Below are positions 6,771 to 9,256 of a stretch of DNA of 9,256 bases, one piece after another (the stretch's first letter is position 1; each line of letters opens with the position of its first letter). This DNA is from Chromatiaceae bacterium (lineage in GTDB: Bacteria; Pseudomonadota; Gammaproteobacteria; Chromatiales; Chromatiaceae): positions 1 to 9,256 of the forward strand of contig DTXR01000403.1 in NCBI GenBank assembly GCA_012962365.1, read 5' to 3'. The notes under the pieces were generated by a model. The model did not search any database, was not told the origin of the DNA, and saw nothing but the letters and a program-made list of their open reading frames with translations. The position numbers and the translations under genes are program-made.

Positions 6771-7219
6771 CCGCCTCGCCGTTTGCGTCCTTCGTAGGCG
6801 CTGATGCAGGGTATGATGCTGGAAAAAGGCAGGTTCTCAAAAGAGCCATAACGTTCGATCGCTTCATCGATCAGGCCGGCAATTTCCGGAATGGGCATGG
6901 GAATGGGGTGCTCCGGGTTGAGTGCCTGGTGCAGCCCGCGCAGGCCGCCGATCTGTATCTTGATGGCCTTTGCATGCCCCAGCATTTGGCTGGTATCGCG
7001 CAGCTTGAGAGAGAATCTGGCCTGCTCCTTCATCACGTCCAGGAACTGTTTGCAGGTCTTCTGATGGGAAAGATCCCTGCAATTGGCCGCTTCGCGCTCG
7101 GCGATGAGCATCTTCTGACAAAAACCGCATCTCGCCTGGGTGGTCAGTATGCTTTTCTCAAATACGCAGTAGTTTGCGTTGACCTCCTCATAGGTCTGTC
7201 GATAGGCGTCTTCGTCCAA
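6755..7219 (-). CDS. conserved-type hypothetical protein with a Cys cluster, TTG start
   Basis: 154 aa, function unknown. The N-terminal third holds C18, C31, C34, C47 and C56; the spacing C31-x2-C34-x12-C47-x8-C56 could bind zinc or an Fe-S cluster (inference). Residues 62-100 look helical and amphipathic, 101-112 is Pro-rich (NPEHPIPMPIPE), and the C-terminus is very basic (GRKRRGGKNRR), which may contact nucleic acid or ribosomes. No signal peptide or membrane segment is seen. The start is TTG 7219: AGGA (7228-7231) sits 8 nt upstream, and no ATG occurs near the N-terminus. It begins 1 nt after the hslR stop, so the two are translationally coupled. I recall similar uncharacterised proteins in beta- and gammaproteobacteria but know no name for the family. 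Its stop codon faces that of dsrS across 3 nt. Confidence 0.85.
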   Translation of the reverse strand: MDEDAYRQTYEEVNANYCVFEKSILTTQARCGFCQKMLIAEREAANCRDLSHQKTCKQFLDVMKEQARFSLKLRDTSQMLGHAKAIKIQIGGLRGLHQALNPEHPIPMPIPEIAGLIDEAIERYGSFENLPFSSIIPCISAYEGRKRRGGKNRR

Positions 7220-7220
7220 C

Positions 7221-7613
7221 TCAGTGTTCCTGCTTGAAGCGGTGGATCAGGCGCCGGTCTTTCTTGTTGGGCCGGCCATCTGTTTTCACCGGGGCGGCAG
7301 CGCGGGCTGCCCGAAGTAAAGCGAGATCGTCTTCCCGCTGCTTTCGGCTCTGTTCAGATTCACGGTAGAAATGAACGGCTTCAGATGCGGGACGGCGTTG
7401 TCTGGGTAGCTGCAGGATTTCGATTTCCCAATGCAGGCCGTTCTTGGAGATATGCAGCCTGTTGCCCGGCCGTACATCCTTGCCGGGTTTGCTGCGTTGG
7501 CCGTTGAGATGCACTTTTCCACCGGAAATGGCTTCCGCAGCAAGTTTGCGGGTCTTGAAGAAACGTGCCGCCCAAAGCCACTTGTCCAGGCGCATCTTTT
7601 CCTGTTCTTCCAT
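7221..7613 (-). CDS. hslR: Hsp15-type ribosome-associated S4-domain protein
   Basis: 130 aa. An S4 RNA-binding domain covers about 8-55: RLDKWLWAARFFKTR (8-22), then GGKVHLNGQRSKPG (31-44) and VRPGNRL. The region QRRPASEAVHFY (72-83) and the basic tail RPNKKDRRLIHRFK (114-127) are characteristic of Escherichia coli Hsp15, which binds free 50S subunits still carrying a nascent chain and helps recycle them. Length is close to the E. coli protein (about 133 aa). ATG 7613 was chosen because Hsp15 proteins have a few residues before RLDKW; ATG 7595 (residue 7), preceded by AGGA only 4 nt away, is a possible alternative. It lies 15 nt after grxC and directly before the 154-aa gene, so it is the middle gene of a compact operon. 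Confidence 0.94.
   Translation of the reverse strand: MEEQEKMRLDKWLWAARFFKTRKLAAEAISGGKVHLNGQRSKPGKDVRPGNRLHISKNGLHWEIEILQLPRQRRPASEAVHFYRESEQSRKQREDDLALLRAARAAAPVKTDGRPNKKDRRLIHRFKQEH
7228..7231 (-). promoter_or_regulatory. ribosome-binding site that fixes the TTG start
   Basis: AGGA on the minus strand, inside the last codons of hslR, lies 8 nt before TTG 7219. It is the evidence for a non-ATG start of the 154-aa gene. Confidence 0.7.
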
Positions 7614-7628
7614 ATCCGGCTCAGCTGA

Positions 7629-7952
7629 TCAGGTTGGGCCGTCTTCCGATGCGTCCATACTGTGAGCGAAAGCGGCTTCGTCATTGTGTGGTGCCAGGCC
7701 CAGCAGCGGATCGAGTTTGCCATAGGCATCCAGCTGCGCCATGTCGTCGAATCCACCCACGTGGAAGTCATCGATGAAAATCTGAGGCACCGTACGACGA
7801 TTACTGCGTTGCATCATTTCCACCATTTTTTCCCTGTCCATGTCCACACGAATCTCTTCATACTTGACACCCTTGTTCTGCAGCAAGGACTTGGCCCGAA
7901 CACAGTAGGGGCACATGGCGGTGGAATAGACGACGATATGGGGTGCTGGCAC
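7629..7952 (-). CDS. grxC: glutaredoxin 3-type protein, GTG start
   Basis: 107 aa from GTG 7952. A classical dithiol active site CPYC (C14-C17) follows the first strand (IVVYSTAM), with the cis-Pro loop TVP at 54-56 and the glutathione-binding GGFDD at 66-70. It reduces disulfides and glutathione mixed disulfides in the cytoplasm using glutathione. The body matches GrxC; about 20 C-terminal residues after LLGLAP (a polar NDEAAFAHSMDASEDG tail) exceed the E. coli length of about 83 aa. An ATG at 7967 would add five residues, but GGAGGA (7960-7965) lies between the two codons, 7 nt before GTG, and nothing like it precedes the ATG. GrxC proteins also normally start one to three residues before the first strand. 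It is the first gene of the minus-strand operon with hslR. Confidence 0.92.
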   Translation of the reverse strand: MPAPHIVVYSTAMCPYCVRAKSLLQNKGVKYEEIRVDMDREKMVEMMQRSNRRTVPQIFIDDFHVGGFDDMAQLDAYGKLDPLLGLAPHNDEAAFAHSMDASEDGPT

Positions 7953-7959
7953 GGTGGGA

Positions 7960-7965
7960 TCCTCC
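7960..7965 (-). promoter_or_regulatory. strong Shine-Dalgarno site that decides the grxC start
   Basis: GGAGGA on the minus strand, 7 nt before GTG 7952. It overlaps the in-frame ATG at 7965-7967, which makes that ATG an unlikely start. Confidence 0.75.
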
Positions 7966-7998
7966 ATTGGCAGTTTCGATTTTTTATTATGTCCGTAT

Positions 7999-8007
7999 AT
8001 CCTAGCA
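7999..8007 (-). promoter_or_regulatory. candidate extended -10 promoter for grxC-hslR operon
   Basis: On the minus strand TGC TAGGAT forms a TGn-extended -10 box (TAGGAT 7999-8004, TGC 8005-8007) just after an A tract (8010-8015). No convincing -35 box is seen at 16-18 nt. The leader to GTG 7952 would be about 40 nt. Confidence 0.3.
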
Positions 8008-8082
8008 TCTTTTTTGTACGCGAAAACAGGGTAAACTGTGCTCTTTCGAGTTTAGGGCCGCCTTGCGGTCATTTGTGTAGCC

Positions 8083-9256
8083 ATGTGGAAAAACGCCAGT
8101 CCCAAGACCATTTATCTGAAGGATTACCAGCCTCCCGCCTGGATTACGGATACCGTTGACCTGGAATTCCGGCTCTATGAGCAGGGCACCCGGGTCATTT
8201 CGCGATTGACGCTGGAAAAGAATCCGGACTTTTCCGGTGAAGCTGCTGAACTGCAGCTGAACGGGGAAGGCCTGAAGGCTATCTGGTTGCGCCTCAATGG
8301 AGAAGAGCTTGCGGCCGATGCCTATACCATCGATGAGCAGGGGCTGGTTTTGTTTCATCCCCCGGCGCAGTTCGTGCTGGAGTCCGAAGTGGAGCTTTCA
8401 CCCCAGACCAATACCGCCCTCGAAGGTTTATACCGCAGTGGCGGGATGTTCTGTACCCAGTGTGAGGCAGAGGGTTTCCGGCGCATTACCTGGTATCAGG
8501 ATCGTCCGGACGTCATGGCGCGCTTCAAGGTGCGTATCGAAGCAGACAGGGCGCGTTACCCCGTATTACTGTCCAATGGCAATCCCATCGGGGAGGGAGA
8601 GCTTCCCGAGGGACGGCATTACGCCGAATGGGAAGATCCTTTTCCAAAGCCCAGCTACCTGTTTGCGCTGGTTGCAGGGGATCTCGACTATATCCAGGAT
8701 CGCTTCGTAACTTCTTCCGGAAGGGACGTTCGACTGCGAATCTATGTCGAGCCGGAAAATATCGACAAATGTGATCATGCCATGCGCTCCCTCATCAACG
8801 CCATGCGTTGGGACGAGGAAAAATATGGCCGGGAGTACGACCTGGATGTGTTCAATATCGTCGCAGTGAATGACTTCAACATGGGCGCCATGGAGAACAA
8901 GGGGCTGAATGTCTTCAACGCCAAGTATGTATTGGCGCGCCCGGATACGGCTACGGATGAAGATTATCAGGGTATCGAAGCGGTCATTGCTCATGAATAT
9001 TTCCACAACTGGACAGGCAATCGCATCACCTGTCGAGACTGGTTCCAGCTGTCGTTGAAAGAAGGCTTTACGGTATACCGCGATCAGGAGTTTTCTGCCG
9101 ACATGGGTGATCGTGGCGTCAAACGTATCGATGATGTGCGCTTGCTGCGCGCCCACCAGTTCGCTGAGGACGCCAGTCCTATGGCCCATCCGGTGCGTCC
9201 GGCAGCGTATATGGAAATCAACAATTTCTACACCGTGACCGTGTATGAGAAGGGGG
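8083..9256 (+). CDS. pepN: aminopeptidase N, M1 zinc metallopeptidase (3'-truncated)
   Basis: The first 391 codons are visible; the E. coli enzyme has about 870 residues, so more than half lies beyond the window. The start ATG 8083 ([12 protein letters not shown]) is the only ATG after the in-frame stop TAG at 8053-8055; no strong Shine-Dalgarno site precedes it. Visible parts are the N-terminal beta domain (about 1-190), with [25 protein letters not shown] substrate-cleft sequence in its second half, then the catalytic domain: GAMEN (268-272), which binds the free N-terminus of the peptide, the zinc motif HEYFH (H304, E305, H308), third zinc ligand E327, and catalytic Tyr Y388 in TVYEKG. All active-site residues in range are present. 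It is a cytoplasmic broad-specificity aminopeptidase for recycling peptides. It is divergent from grxC and functionally unrelated to dsr. Confidence 0.96.
   Translation, partial: MWKNASPKTIYLKDYQPPAWITDTVDLEFRLYEQGTRVISRLTLEKNPDFSGEAAELQLNGEGLKAIWLRLNGEELAADAYTIDEQGLVLFHPPAQFVLESEVELSPQTNTALEGLYRSGGMFCTQCEAEGFRRITWYQDRPDVMARFKVRIEADRARYPVLLSNGNPIGEGELPEGRHYAEWEDPFPKPSYLFALVAGDLDYIQDRFVTSSGRDVRLRIYVEPENIDKCDHAMRSLINAMRWDEEKYGREYDLDVFNIVAVNDFNMGAMENKGLNVFNAKYVLARPDTATDEDYQGIEAVIAHEYFHNWTGNRITCRDWFQLSLKEGFTVYRDQEFSADMGDRGVKRIDDVRLLRAHQFAEDASPMAHPVRPAAYMEINNFYTVTVYEKG

Larger units (their letters stand above)
7953..8082. promoter_or_regulatory. divergent intergenic region between grxC and pepN
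   Basis: 130 nt that must hold the promoters of both the grxC operon (-) and pepN (+). The middle is AT-rich with runs of T at 7980-7985 and 8010-8015. GGCCGC-CTT-GCGGTC (8056-8070) can form a 6-bp hairpin (one G-T wobble) 12 nt before the pepN ATG. I could not pick a convincing pepN -10/-35 pair. Confidence 0.55.

Noticed and set aside
7662..8159. 165-aa open frame on the + strand across grxC, the intergenic region and the pepN start
   Set aside because: It is antisense to the well-supported glutaredoxin and runs out of frame into pepN; no domain is visible.
8566..9189. 207-aa open frame on the minus strand opposite pepN
   Set aside because: It lies wholly inside the catalytic domain of pepN, whose GAMEN and HEXXH motifs are on the + strand.

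Overview
The window comes from a sulfur-oxidising gammaproteobacterium, probably Chromatiales-like. The evidence is the 3' half of a reverse-type dissimilatory sulfite reductase (dsr) locus in the order dsrL-J-O-P-N-R-S, the order known from Allochromatium vinosum, followed by gammaproteobacterial housekeeping genes (hslR, grxC, pepN). Base composition is moderate and looks even throughout. I see no insertion sequence, integrase, tRNA, CRISPR array or other sign of recent transfer. I cannot name a genus.

Bases 1-3802 (+) hold the electron-transfer block. It starts with the C-terminal part of DsrL, a flavoprotein NAD(P)H oxidoreductase with two [4Fe-4S] sites that is cut by the window edge. 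DsrJ (periplasmic triheme cytochrome c), DsrO (Tat-exported protein with four Fe-S clusters) and DsrP (NrfD-like membrane protein) follow. DsrJ, DsrO and DsrP are the periplasmic and membrane half of the DsrMKJOP complex, which links the quinone/cytochrome pool to cytoplasmic DsrC persulfide chemistry. DsrL is the cytoplasmic partner of DsrAB and passes sulfite-forming electrons to NAD(P)+.

Bases 3803-6770 (+) hold the accessory block: DsrN (siroheme amidase of the CobB/CbiA type), DsrR (IscA fold without the cluster-binding cysteines) and DsrS (soluble protein). A terminator-like hairpin lies between dsrP and dsrN, with a weak candidate promoter just upstream. A second hairpin with a T6 tract overlaps the dsrS stop codon and probably ends the dsr transcript.

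Bases 6755-7952 (-) hold a compact convergent operon read grxC > hslR > a 154-aa cysteine-containing protein of unknown function. Its last stop codon is only 3 nt from that of dsrS. Ribosome-binding sites favour a GTG start for grxC and a TTG start for the unknown gene.

Bases 7953-8082 form a divergent intergenic region. From 8083 the window carries the first 391 codons of pepN (aminopeptidase N) on the + strand, cut by the window end.

No wholly new system is evident. The items most worth a second look are the dsrP/dsrN hairpin with its candidate promoter, the unknown Cys-motif protein next to dsr, and the terminator built into the dsrS stop codon.
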